DNA of 64,000 nt, taken from NCBI RefSeq assembly GCF_026262505.1, contig NC_067207.1, positions 17,824,082 through 17,888,081 on the forward strand. Reading direction: 5' to 3'. Numbering within the stretch: the first letter of the stretch is position 1; every line of letters begins with the position of its first letter. The notes under the pieces were generated by a model. That model did no database searches and was not told the origin of the DNA. It saw only the letters and a list, made by a program, of their open reading frames with translations. Made by a program: the position numbers and the translations under genes. This document shows positions 1-9,980 of this stretch, in pieces. The stretch comes from Trichomonas vaginalis G3. Lineage: Eukaryota; Parabasalia; Trichomonadida; Trichomonadidae.

Positions 1-1420
1 TGCGAAGGAATTGTTGGCTATGATGTACTGATCATGAATCAGTACATCATAGCCAACAATTCCTTATATAAAATTCAAAAACTTGGGTGCAATCAGTTGA
101 TTGCACCCAAGTTTTTTGAACTTTCTTGAGGGAATGGAAGAGTAAGAGGTATACATTATGAATATATACCTCTTACCCTTCCATTCCCTCTCTGACAGCG
201 GGAAACTTTGTCTGAATGTTAAACTATTCAGACAAAGTTTCCCGCTGTCAGCGAAAGAATTGTTCCATCTGGTGCATAGAGTGTGAATCTATGCACCAAA
301 TGGAGCAAGTCCCTCGCGAAATTGCCCAAACTTGCGTCGCATTTCAAAGATTGCGACCCAAATTTTGGCGATTTCTAGTAGAGATGGAGTATTTTGAGTC
401 ACTGACCTATATGCAGTGGCTCAAAGGGCTCCATCTCTACTTTGAAGCAAGGAAACTTTCCTCGAAATTTTGATAATTTGAAGAAAGTTTTCAAGCAATT
501 AACAAAGGATTACTCGCTATGAGGTAAAAATTCTAGATTTTCACCTCATAGCGGAGCTTCCCTTTCATTGCTTGAAAACTTTCCCAGCTTCAAAATTGGG
601 GAAAGGTGTAAAGTCGACTCCGATACCAGCAGGTACCAGAGTATTTAAAGAGAAACCCTCGTACGAGTTTCTATGAAGACCTTCTCATTCAAGAAGATCT
701 TAATAGAAAATCGTACGAGGGCATTGGAAACTCGCGTCTGGTACATGTTGGTACCAGAGTGTTTGAGATTTGAAGACTCTGGTACTAACATGTACCAGAA
801 TTTATGATGAATTTAAGATGGACCATTATAAAATGGTAGCGGTTTGTTTCAAAAAAATTTAGATGAGATTTGCATAGATTAGATTATATTGTTGCATGCT
901 AAGATCAGTCATAATGTAAACCTCTCAATTTTTATTGTCGTGGGAAGTATCTCAATTCCTTCAAAAAAATTGAAAAAACTATTTAATTTTAAAAATATAA
1001 TACTTTTAATTAGTTAATTAATTGGAGATATTTTAAAAAATCACTTTGATAATATTTTTGAGAACTTTAATTAAAAAAATATATTCAAAAATATCCAGGA
1101 TATCAAGAGTGAATTGTTCCTTATGAGGTATATAGTTATAATGTATACCTCATAAGGAACAATTCCCTCCTTAAAAACGAGAAAACTTTTCGAAATTGTT
1201 TATCATTTCGAACAAGTTTTCTCGTTTTTAATAACAAACTAAAGGCTATGAGGCCTGATTATATATTAGTGCCTCACAGCCTTTAGTTCCTAATAGATAG
1301 CTGGAAACTTTCTCCAAATGATAAGTTATTCAGAGAAAGTTTCCCAGCTATCAAGAGGGAATTGTTCCTTATGAGGTATATAGTTATAATGTATACCTCA
1401 TAAGGAACAATTCCCTCCTT
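1..1420. repeat. Chain of alternating palindromes (hairpin satellite)
   Basis: At least 15 consecutive inverted repeats of about 50-70 bp sit almost end to end. Clear ones are near 5-65, 74-120, 130-192, 194-250, 250-317, 376-443, 508-565, 656-722, 1109-1170, 1175-1230, 1236-1290, 1295-1352 and 1353-1418. Arms are 18-28 bp with loops of 2-12 bp. Two kinds alternate: one usually contains a GAGGTATA or GCTATGAGG type core, the other usually starts GGAAACTTTC or AAACTTGG. Arm sequences differ strongly between units but match within a unit. Only the 1109 and 1353 units are near copies of each other. The stretch 840-1100 is AT-rich without palindromes. No coding gene is supported here. The array continues off the left edge. 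Confidence 0.9.
886..950 (+). repeat. Left copy of an inverted flank motif around Polinton A
   Basis: The 18 bases at 886-903 (ATATTGTTGCATGCTAAG) recur exactly in reverse complement at 26142-26159, beyond the other end of Polinton A. Weaker similarity continues for about 50 bases on the inner side, ending in a GTCG-GGAAGTA motif. The palindromes also lie outside this motif on both sides. This suggests that A was inserted inside an older inverted-repeat structure. Confidence 0.6.
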
Positions 1421-1544
1421 AAAATCGTAGACATTTTTATACTTATTAATCAACCATTCAAAATCATATTCCTCTGAAAAGTTATTTTATTAAAAATTTA
1501 GAATTTTAATAAATATAGAGTTTGAATTTCATACAATACCTATA

Positions 1545-1589
1545 AGGTCAGGTATGAGGGGCTTCCAGGCACTTCGTGCCCTCTAGCCC
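1545..1589 (+). repeat. Left terminal inverted repeat of Polinton A
   Basis: The terminus starts AGGTCAGG and carries a GC-rich hairpin (CTTCCAGGCACTTCGTGCC) typical of all three Polinton ends seen here. The outer 25 bases match the reverse complement of the right end exactly. The inner hairpin differs in sequence (CACTTCGTG here, GGGGCTGCGCCCC at the right) but keeps its palindromic form. Confidence 0.88.
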
Positions 1590-1643
1590 ATAAGAAAACC
1601 TAGAGGAGAACTAAAAAAATTATATAGTAAAAAATTAAAGTTT

Positions 1644-2833
1644 TTATTCGTTAAGAACGACATCGCTATTGTTTTCTTCTTCCTCCTCCTCTTCTTCATT
1701 GTCAGTATCTGATGGCTCTTTGTCAGCCACATGACCAGCAACAAATATTGAGACAAATTGTTTCTTTGGTTTTGTTAACAGGAACTTTTGATGGTCGTAG
1801 AACACGAATTCTACATTTTGAAAATGTTGTGCTGAGTATTCTGTGAAATGGGAAATTGGAATTGGTTCTCCCATGCCAAAACCAGCAATGGACGCGAACA
1901 AAACATCGTCTTCGACTCTTGCAGGTTTGTCAATTGCAACAGTAGTTATTATGTGGGGTTTTCCTTCACATCCTGCAAGAGATTGTACATGATAGATTGC
2001 TTTTTCTTCTCCCTCAGGAACTGAAAGTGTGAAATGGAATGAGAGTTCTCCATATTCATTTGCTTCTTCGTAATAGTTGTATGTTGTAGGATACACCAAT
2101 TGAAATTTTCCTATTCTTGTTTCCCTCAGGTGTTGTCTATATTGCTTGGGAAAACATAAAATAAATTGCTCTATAGCTTGTGTTGCTATTAGATTGGTTG
2201 TAACTGGTAATTTTGAGGCGAAAAGGTCTACAAGAACACCGGGATTTTTTATGTCGTTTTCAATTGGTTTAACAGATTCTATGACTTTGTTAAACATTTC
2301 ACTATAATCTGTGTTGTCTTCGACCCCCCAATTGTTAAGAAGTTTATACAACAATTTCAGTCTTTTCATGGCGTATTTTCTTTGAATGGATTCGGGTAGC
2401 GAGAGGTTACAGTCGTCGGTTTGTGTTTCGTTACTCGAATATTGTTCAAGAGAAATTAAATCTTGAAATTGTGCTCTTGTTAACATACTTGTAGAACTAT
2501 GTGAAACTTGTTCTGTGCTGGTTGTAAATCTGTTTCAGATGTTTCTGTTGTGTTTTGAGAAGAAGAAGAACTCAAATTGTTGGACAATTTGTCTTGAATT
2601 GTAGAACTATGTGAAACTTGTTCTGGTGCTGTTTGGACAACTGTATCTGTTGTTTCTGTTGTGTTTTGAGAAGAAGTCTGAATTGTTGGACAATTTGTCT
2701 TGAATTGTATGAGGAATTGCTTTGGTATTATAGGAGGTCGTAAGGGTTTTGAGAATGGTGAGACATAAGTTGTAGGAACTTTAACTGCAGAGGTAGTCGA
2801 AGAATTGTTTGCGACACTTGTTCTTCCTTCCAT
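1644..2833 (-). pseudogene. Unrecognised Polinton protein nearest the left end
   Basis: A minus-strand gene starts at the ATG at 2833 and reads away from the capsid block. The N-terminal part is rich in Ser, Thr and Gln and contains a duplicated segment of roughly 36 residues around QVSHSSTIQDKL. The larger C-terminal part (about 280 residues) is globular in composition and ends in an acidic tail (DNEEEEEEEE). I do not recognise a family. It looks interrupted about once. Its position next to the left terminal repeat and divergent from the structural genes suggests an early or regulatory role, which is inference only. Confidence 0.6.
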
Positions 2834-3258
2834 TATGAAAAATGAACTGTTTTTTTTGTCAACGGTAACCCTCTCTATTTTTTTATTTTATTTAATAGTT
2901 ACCGTTGGAAAACCGTTCCATCTCAAATATTGAATGAACTATAAACGTTTTTTGTTTTCTATATATACTTTTTTGTCCAACGGTAAAACTTTTTACACAA
3001 CGGTTTTTGAGAGTCGTCGCCGTTGACTTTTTTGTAGAGCACTCAAAATAGTATAACTTTGTCCGGACAAGTAAAGGTCTATCGTCGCTACAGGAAAAGT
3101 TACAGGCGTTCCAAGGAAGTATACTTTGAGAAGCCTTTTCCCCATTATAGAATGAGATAGGACGGTTATTTTACAAAACTGACAACACTTTGACCGAGTA
3201 GTTTTTTGTGCTGAACAAAAAGTGTCATATAAACATCTGTCAAAAACCGTTTTTTACT

Positions 3259-3267
3259 TCACTTAAA
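3259..3267 (+). promoter_or_regulatory. Initiator-like element before the structural genes
   Basis: TCACTT fits the trichomonad initiator consensus TCA(+1)Y(T/A). It lies directly before the ATG at 3268, giving a leader of about seven bases, which is normal for this group. It supports 3268 as the start rather than upstream non-ATG codons. Confidence 0.55.
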
Positions 3268-3849
3268 ATGCCACGTAAGCTACGTAAGAATATACGTAAG
3301 AGGAAGGGAGCATTGAAACATCCAATAGTAAAACTGACACCACAACAACAGTTGCAACAACAAATGATGAATGACCCCACTATGTTGCAACAAATGTCAA
3401 GCAACCCTATGCTTTTAAACCGAGTTATTGGTGCCCAGAGTGGAGGTTTAAGAGCGGCACTTTTAGCGAAAATGGCAGGCTATGGTGGAGCTGCAGACGG
3501 AACAGCTTATAACCCTCAAAGTCAAATGAATTTGAGTTCACTCAAAAATCAAATAACAGATGTCAAAAAGTCAAACATAGACATACAGAAACAAATAAGT
3601 GAAAACGAAAAGAAACTAGAATATGACAGACACACAAAGAAACTCAATGAGTTAAACGTAGAGAAAAAGAAGAAAGAAGAACAACTGAAAGAACTAAGTA
3701 CAGAGGAATATGCGAAAAAAGTGTCAGAAAAAGCAGCAGAAGTAGCAAAAATGGAACAAGATGTTATAAATTTGAAAAACCATACTACTCAATATAAAGT
3801 ACTGAAAGATGAAGAGATAAACAAAAAGCCTGAAGACATATATGGATAG
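3268..3849 (+). CDS. Basic coiled-coil protein, probable virion component
   Basis: The product is 193 residues, opening with a very basic stretch (PRKLRKNIRKRKG) like a DNA- or membrane-contacting tail. A Gln/Met-rich segment, a Gly/Ala-rich segment near residues 55-77 (QSGGLRAALLAKMAGYGG) and a long Lys/Glu coiled coil from about residue 90 to 180 follow. I recognise no domain. The start is the first ATG after the initiator-like TCACTT. The stop overlaps the next gene by 8 bases (ATGGATAG), so the two are tightly coupled. A core or minor capsid role is suggested by its place just before the capsid genes, but this is inference. Confidence 0.65.
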   Translation: MPRKLRKNIRKRKGALKHPIVKLTPQQQLQQQMMNDPTMLQQMSSNPMLLNRVIGAQSGGLRAALLAKMAGYGGAADGTAYNPQSQMNLSSLKNQITDVKKSNIDIQKQISENEKKLEYDRHTKKLNELNVEKKKKEEQLKELSTEEYAKKVSEKAAEVAKMEQDVINLKNHTTQYKVLKDEEINKKPEDIYG

Positions 3850-6543
3850 CGATGAGTATAAAAAAGAAGTTGAAGCAAATGTAAAGGCAGAAAAACTTTT
3901 ACAGTTGCAAAACCAAACCGTACAGTATGAAAACTTAGCACAAGAAAGTAAAAATAACGACGCAGCCATGCAAAAGGCAATGAAAAGCGCAGAATATATA
4001 AAAGCTAATAATGACTGGTTAGATGCCCAAGCCAACGCTAAAGCAGCCCAACTTATAGGGTCAATAAGGACAAAAATACAAGCGGATGAAGACAGTTCAA
4101 ATGAAGCTTTAATGAATGCCGACTTTAAGAATGCCTTCGAAGCTCTTCATAGTAGGGTGAAACTAGTGAACGACTTCTCATCTGGAAAGAAACTGAAGTC
4201 TGAAGGTTTCGACAAAGAGTTAAGAGAAGTAGCACAAAATATGACGAAAATAACAGATGCAGCAACGAGACAGGCAGTTCAAAGTGCCTATGACGCCGTT
4301 AGAGCAACTGTTGTGGAAAGTCAAGAAAAAGAGTTACAACAGACCAAAACAGACCTAGTAAATGCTTTCTTAAGAACGAAAAGTCAGGTAGGACATTATG
4401 CTGCAGATGGAACATATGTGCCAGCTGGTGGAACTTATATACCACCAAACCCTCCAAGAGAAGCACTTGCACCAGGACTACCTAAAACATTTACATCGTC
4501 ACATGGACACAGACACAGGCATGCACCACAACAACAACAACCAACAATTCAAAATCCAGCACAACAACCAACAATTCAAAATCCAGCACAACAACCACCT
4601 CCACAACCAGCACAACAACCAGCACAAACAGAGCAAGGACATAAAAGAAGTAGAGAACAAGGAAACCAAGAATTCTTAAAAATGCTTAAGGAAGAATATG
4701 GTTACCCAGATACTCTTGACTTTAGTGACAGATATAAAGAAGCTATTAGAAAGTTCAAGGAAGGAAATACTGACCCGAACCTATTTAGCTTTATGGCTCA
4801 GCACCAAATGGGATATAATTTCAAACCTGGAAAATACAAGCTCGCTAAGGGATATGATTTAATAGCATATCAGCCAAATGACATGGATGAATTTACTCCG
4901 AGATATTTTATGTCAGAGCTAAATGATAATTCAACTCTCTTCATGAAACGCGTAAAAAATAGAGACGGAACGAAAAAAGAAAGGTTTATGAGTCCGGATG
5001 ACTTAGATAGGGAACTTGTTAAAAACGGTCTCGGAATATATGAAATGCCACCAGATGAGGTACAAGAAACTCCACAGGAAGAAGTTCAGATACAACCAGA
5101 CATGGAAGAAATAGTTCAGCAACAACAGCTAGAAGAGCCTGAAGGAAACGAACAAGTCCCTCCTTTGGAAACTAACTTCACAGAACTAGATGAAGATTTG
5201 GAACAGCCGAAAAATCTTGACCCTCAACAAGAGTATGCGGAGAATATGGAATCTTTCCAAGAGTCTAAGAAAAATTCGGCTGACATAGTAGAAGAATATC
5301 GAAAAATGTTCGCCGACATACAAAAGACTCCAACATCAGATGAAAATATTCAGCATAGAATGGAAGTACTGAAAGATAATGTACACAAATACAATAACCC
5401 TTTTTACTTACGACCATATAACGTTCAATCTTTGGCTGAACTTGGTGAAAATAAAAGGTTAAATTTCAACAAAACATATAGAAATGAAACATTGTTTAAA
5501 GTTCATTCAGAACCTAACCAATATGGAAACAAACCTACTTTTGTTTCTGCAGACTATGGAACTACAATGCGATGGGGTCATAAAGCTAATCCGGATAGGT
5601 GGTTCATAAACTTACAACCACAATTCCAAGAAGTTGTAGACGCAATGGAAGTGAATGGTGAACCAGATATAGCTGGTATTTTCAGCGCGGCTTTAATGCC
5701 ATTGAAAGATATGAAACATGCAGATATTTTGGACCAGTATGAAATGAACATGGCTGATGGAAATATAACACCTGACGTTCTAGAACATTTATCTCAAAGA
5801 ACTACACAGAACCATAGAGATGGTCTATTTGGTGAAGAGTTTAGAAAGAAAGTTAGGGAGAGAGAAGGAAAGAACCTATTGTACATGACCTTGCAAACGA
5901 AAGTTTGCAAAATGTCATAAAAACTTACTTTGCAGACAATGAACCGAGAATGGATGAATATTTAAGAAAACTCAAATGGACAGTACCAAATGAAATGTTA
6001 GTATTGAAAAACATGTTCCTTGACAAAATAAAACCAACTACAGAAATAAATGACGCAAGACTGAAACAGTGGGTAAAAGCTTTCCCATTCACAAAAGATA
6101 TTATTGGTAACATGGAAAGAAAACCAGAATGGCTACAAAAACATATATTTGGAAACGAGCTTATTCCATATGGACAAGCTCTGTTTGAAGAGCTTGAACC
6201 GGAAACTCAGGAAAGAGTCATGCAAACAATAAGCGACGACTCAAATACAAACTATGACGAAATCTTTCTAGGATATAGGTTACCTGAGATGGGCGACCAG
6301 AGCCCAAAGGCAAAAAGGACATGGGAAATTAACAACATACTAGGTGAACATGAGGCAAAGATGCAACAACTTGAAGCAGAGGGCAAGTTACCAAAAGCGA
6401 CACCAAAGAAGAAGAGAAGAGTAAAACAAAGTGAAAGTAGTGAAGAAGTAACTTCATCTAGTGAAAGTAGTGGCAATGAAGGAAAAAGAAGAGTTAAAAA
6501 CTCAGTCAGGAAGAAAGTAAAGCTTGGTACGAAACAATTATGA
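3842..6543 (+). pseudogene. Large coiled-coil/Gln-Pro-rich structural-type protein
   Basis: A long gene of about 900 codons lies between the basic protein and the major capsid. The N-terminal 210 residues are predicted coiled coil, rich in Ala, Lys and Gln. A His/Gln/Pro linker with a duplicated PTIQNPAQQ follows, then about 400 residues of mixed sequence and an acidic middle. The extreme C-terminus alternates Lys/Arg clusters with Ser/Glu (KKKRRVKQSESSEE), resembling a nuclear-localisation type tail. No family is recognised. Placement suggests a tegument- or scaffold-like virion protein. It looks interrupted about once. Confidence 0.6.
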
Positions 6544-6582
6544 CATATAAATCCAACTATTCTATATTTTTACCCATATGAA

Positions 6583-8190
6583 ATGTACGCCGCTCAGAAT
6601 ATAACGCCAACAGTTTTGGATGCCATGAACGGAAATGTTTCCGAATGGTATAACGAATGCGACAATGCCATTAGAAGGTCAGAAATAGTTCCTGGAACTT
6701 ACGAATATACAACTGCTGTTTCTTATGGAAACGTAGGTGAGTTTGGTGAAGGTTCTTCAACAACAGTAGATATTGCTTGCGACAGGTTTCATATTATTTC
6801 TATTGACAACTCATTCTTATACGTGGAACAAGACATTGAAATAAAACCTTCTGCCAAGTTGTCTGACAAGAAAGGTTGCAATGGAATTTTCTATGTCGGA
6901 TACCAATATGCTCCAGAAGTTTTCATGGGATATAAGATATATTCTAACTCTGACTTAGTTCAAACAGTAACATGGGCAAACTATGAATGGTTCGCTTTGA
7001 GAAACTCAGTACAACCACAAGCTAGAGAACAAACAGACCAGTATGCAACTATTGAGAAAATAAGAAGACTTGACCCTAACGTTCCAGGAGTTTATGTTAA
7101 CCTTTCTGGTTCAGATGGAACTGCTGCCACTAAAGTAAAACTGAAACTTAGAGTTCCTTTGTCATCTTTCCTCATCTTCAGGTTTTTAAGATACTTGCCA
7201 AACTGGGCAGGAAAAATTTCTATCGAACTTACTCCAAGCAAAAATAACTTAGTCATTGCACCAACGCAAGACCCATTCACTATTACAGACGTAACGGGAA
7301 CAAATAAAACGTCATTCGCCGACTTTTGCAAAGACAAAGTTGACTTAGACTTTGGTTTCTCAAACCTCAACACTGAAGTAAACTATTATTTCAATGCTGC
7401 TGGAACTGCTTGGGACCCAGTTAAGTTCACATGCGAAAAATTTGAATGCAAGAGAATAGAAAGCAGACTTGCAGTCTATATGTTGGACCCAGATATTTCA
7501 AATGCTTTAGCTGCCAAATATATTGCAGTTCCACTTATGTTCCCTATACACCAAATATCTGTCAAAGACTTTGCAGGTGAAGTTGGAAACCAAAGTGCTG
7601 ACCCAGGTGCAAGAACAGATATTGCTTTAACAACTGCAATGAAACATGCAGATACTATGTTTGTACTGTTCAGACGAACTATAAATGACTATTCTTGTTT
7701 CTACAACCCTGGTATTAAATATCATATAAACATAGATGGCAAATATTATCCAAGAGAAGAATATTCTACAGTTGAGGATATGAGGTCATACAACTTGACA
7801 TTAGATGCTATGAACTTTAACAACAACTTCACAACAACTATTAACCCTGAAATGCAAAGTTCTATTATGCCATATGTGAAAGTATGGACTCATACAGGAG
7901 GTCAAAAAACTCAATATACAAATGGAGACCGTTCAAACTTTTGGCTTGGCATTCCATTTGCTGACTCAGAAGACTTTATGGGTGGTATTTCAACTGTTGG
8001 TACAGTTCAAATACAATATACTGGTGACAGAGACGGTCCAGATGAATTGAAAGCAAAGAAGTTTACAAAACCAATAGCACTTTTCACGGAAGATGCTCTT
8101 TTGAAGATTCGTTCGATGAAACCTGCTGGGGCTCCTCAGATTGGCATAACGACAGCTTCCATCGAGCAGATTTTGGCAGCAGGTCAGTAA
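6583..8190 (+). CDS. Major capsid protein, double jelly-roll type (candidate)
   Basis: This is an open frame of 535 residues, the size expected of Polinton/adenovirus-like major capsid proteins. It is rich in aromatic beta-strand sequence with no coiled coil. The middle, around residue 175-220 (VKLKLRVPLSSF, RYLPNWAGKISIELTP), has the pattern of the first jelly roll's closing strands, and a second beta-rich half follows. The ATG at 6583 is the first in frame and follows a short AT-rich gap. The assignment rests on length, composition, position between structural genes and element type. No alignment could be run. It appears whole. Confidence 0.72.
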   Translation: MYAAQNITPTVLDAMNGNVSEWYNECDNAIRRSEIVPGTYEYTTAVSYGNVGEFGEGSSTTVDIACDRFHIISIDNSFLYVEQDIEIKPSAKLSDKKGCNGIFYVGYQYAPEVFMGYKIYSNSDLVQTVTWANYEWFALRNSVQPQAREQTDQYATIEKIRRLDPNVPGVYVNLSGSDGTAATKVKLKLRVPLSSFLIFRFLRYLPNWAGKISIELTPSKNNLVIAPTQDPFTITDVTGTNKTSFADFCKDKVDLDFGFSNLNTEVNYYFNAAGTAWDPVKFTCEKFECKRIESRLAVYMLDPDISNALAAKYIAVPLMFPIHQISVKDFAGEVGNQSADPGARTDIALTTAMKHADTMFVLFRRTINDYSCFYNPGIKYHINIDGKYYPREEYSTVEDMRSYNLTLDAMNFNNNFTTTINPEMQSSIMPYVKVWTHTGGQKTQYTNGDRSNFWLGIPFADSEDFMGGISTVGTVQIQYTGDRDGPDELKAKKFTKPIALFTEDALLKIRSMKPAGAPQIGITTASIEQILAAGQ

Positions 8191-8503
8191 GTTGTTCTTG
8201 AACTGACTTCTCTCCGTCAAATATTGACAGTACGCCAGTTTTGACATAATATTGTATTATAAACTTTCCTTTAGTAATATCGGTCAGTTTTGAAGTTATA
8301 TTTTTGTCTGCTTCAAGAACTTTCACCATCTCGGTTATACCAACTTTCTTTGCTTTATGAAAATATTTAGGTTCAGCAAATATTGCTATTCTATAACATT
8401 TTCCATTGTTTGTGTAAAGAACTATTCTGTCAATGTATTTGTATTGTTTGTGTGTGTAAACTTTGTTCTGCTTCAATTCGAAGAGATACTCAAATGCGTC
8501 CAT
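8084..8503 (-). CDS. Unknown 139-residue protein convergent with the capsid gene
   Basis: The gene starts at the ATG at 8503 and runs toward the capsid gene, overlapping its 3' end by 107 bases. The N-terminal 95 residues have a balanced, globular composition (FEYLFELKQNKVY, YKYIDRIVLYTNNG). The last 35 overlap the capsid frame and are Ser/Glu/Gln rich. Its start lies only 18 bases from the start of the next plus-strand gene, a back-to-back arrangement that argues that both starts are real. No family is recognised. Confidence 0.5.
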   Translation of the reverse strand: MDAFEYLFELKQNKVYTHKQYKYIDRIVLYTNNGKCYRIAIFAEPKYFHKAKKVGITEMVKVLEADKNITSKLTDITKGKFIIQYYVKTGVLSIFDGEKSVQEQLTDLLPKSARWKLSLCQSEEPQQVSSNESSKEHLP

Positions 8504-8521
8504 ATTTTTATTCGAAGTAAA

Positions 8522-8983
8522 ATGTCATTTCCGAAAAATAGAAGCGTAAGTGTTTCAAAAGGTTTAATGGCGGTGGCAGATGTGAAGTTAAATTCACCAA
8601 CTCAAACAAACAGTCAAAGTGTTATTGTCAATGTCAAAGACAGAGATGTTGAAATGGGGAAACCATACGAAGACGAAGATGGTATAACAATAGTTCCTGT
8701 AAAAGAACCAAAATATCCTGAAGTTAACAGAGACTTAAGTTCTGTTGCAGATATTCGAAACGACTACCAACAACTGAAAGACAAACTTCAAACTCAGGAG
8801 AAGATTTGTCAAGCTTTAAGTATAATGTTAAACTTGGTCGAACACAACCCTGTAAAAGTGAACTCATATGTCATTGCACCTCATGAAATTTTGAAAGAAC
8901 TATTGAAACTTTTGACAGAGGCAGACGATATAAACATCAAAGAAATAGAACCCGACATTAGTTGCTTGTGGTGTTTCATATAA
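8522..8983 (+). CDS. Unknown 153-residue protein, possible virion accessory
   Basis: The ATG at 8522 is preferred over earlier in-frame ATGs because it follows an A/T-rich leader and the upstream residues look non-coding. The protein has a Ser/Val-rich N-terminus, an acidic middle (GKPYEDEDGITIVPVK), a likely coiled-coil helix near residues 75-115 (DYQQLKDKLQTQEKI) and a Leu-rich helix before a short Trp-Cys tail. I recognise no domain. It sits between the major capsid and penton candidates. Confidence 0.6.
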   Translation: MSFPKNRSVSVSKGLMAVADVKLNSPTQTNSQSVIVNVKDRDVEMGKPYEDEDGITIVPVKEPKYPEVNRDLSSVADIRNDYQQLKDKLQTQEKICQALSIMLNLVEHNPVKVNSYVIAPHEILKELLKLLTEADDINIKEIEPDISCLWCFI

Positions 8984-9104
8984 TGCCATTGACAAGATAT
9001 ACGTTATGAAAGGAGGTGAAACGTTGAATTAAAATATAGTTTCCCAGACGTTATAAAAATATTTGACGACCACAACATTTCATTAAAATTTATTTGCTAA
9101 GTAA

Positions 9105-9902
9105 ATGGCAGAAGACATAATGGTTTATACTATTACGACTAAAAACCCTGAGTCATATAATTCTATAACAACAAACTTACAAAGTCCTCAAGGACGATAT
9201 TGTAAACTAACCTTAAACACAATGACGACTAAAGCCTGTTTTGCTCTTTTGACACCAGAAGACTTTATTGTTGTGAATGGTAAAAAATACTCCTTTGAAG
9301 ATACTTACTCAGATATACCACCAACAGGTTTTGTTGACTTATTTAATACTTTAAGGACGGGTGTAACATGTGCTGCAACTAGAGCAGGTTTCATTATGTT
9401 TGGATGTCCGACTGAGTTTACTATAAACGATATGAGCTATAATACAAAACTTATTTCTGGTTTTTACTACCAACAGTTTCCTATAACAGGAAAAGGTGTC
9501 ATACAAGGAATGTCTATTCCATTGACATTAAGCACACCAATCTTATATATTGTTTCAAACTTAGGTTCAAAGTGTTATTCGAATGTTGACAGAAACTATT
9601 ATGACCAAAATATACTTATGCGTATAAACAATACTTTCTCTGCTGGTTTGCCTATTGTTCATTCGAATGCAGAATTTTCAACCTTAGTGAACTCAAACAC
9701 TTTGGCAAGTATAACGTTGACATTAGTTGACGCAAACTTTGTTCCTGTAAAACTTTTATGTCCTATGTATTTGTCAATGACGGCAGAAAGTTTCGAATTG
9801 GAAGATGCAACTGGTGAAAGTATTGTATTACAAGAACAACTTCAACAACAAATAGCTCAAGAACAACAAATGCAACAAATGGAACAACAAAGTCAAGAAT
9901 AA
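9105..9902 (+). CDS. Minor capsid (penton-type) protein candidate
   Basis: This open frame of 265 residues is made mostly of short beta-strand-like segments with many Thr, Ser and Asn. It includes FTINDMSYNTKLISGFYY near residue 105 and a strand pair near 205-230 (ITLTLVDANFVPVKLLCP). A Gln-rich tail (QQQIAQEQQMQQMEQQ) ends it. Size, beta composition and position one gene downstream of the major capsid fit the single-jelly-roll penton protein of Polintons. This is inference from context rather than a motif. The frame appears whole. The 120 bases before it may hold scraps of a small gene. Confidence 0.5.
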   Translation: MAEDIMVYTITTKNPESYNSITTNLQSPQGRYCKLTLNTMTTKACFALLTPEDFIVVNGKKYSFEDTYSDIPPTGFVDLFNTLRTGVTCAATRAGFIMFGCPTEFTINDMSYNTKLISGFYYQQFPITGKGVIQGMSIPLTLSTPILYIVSNLGSKCYSNVDRNYYDQNILMRINNTFSAGLPIVHSNAEFSTLVNSNTLASITLTLVDANFVPVKLLCPMYLSMTAESFELEDATGESIVLQEQLQQQIAQEQQMQQMEQQSQE

Positions 9903-9980
9903 AAAAAAATATTTTTTTTATTTTTATAAAAATGTAAGATAGATGTTTCAGATTTTTATGACTTCCAAGCATTCAGAAAT

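Noticed and set aside
216-473. 85-codon plus-strand ORF
   Set aside because: It runs through consecutive palindromes; the reading is a by-product of the hairpin units.
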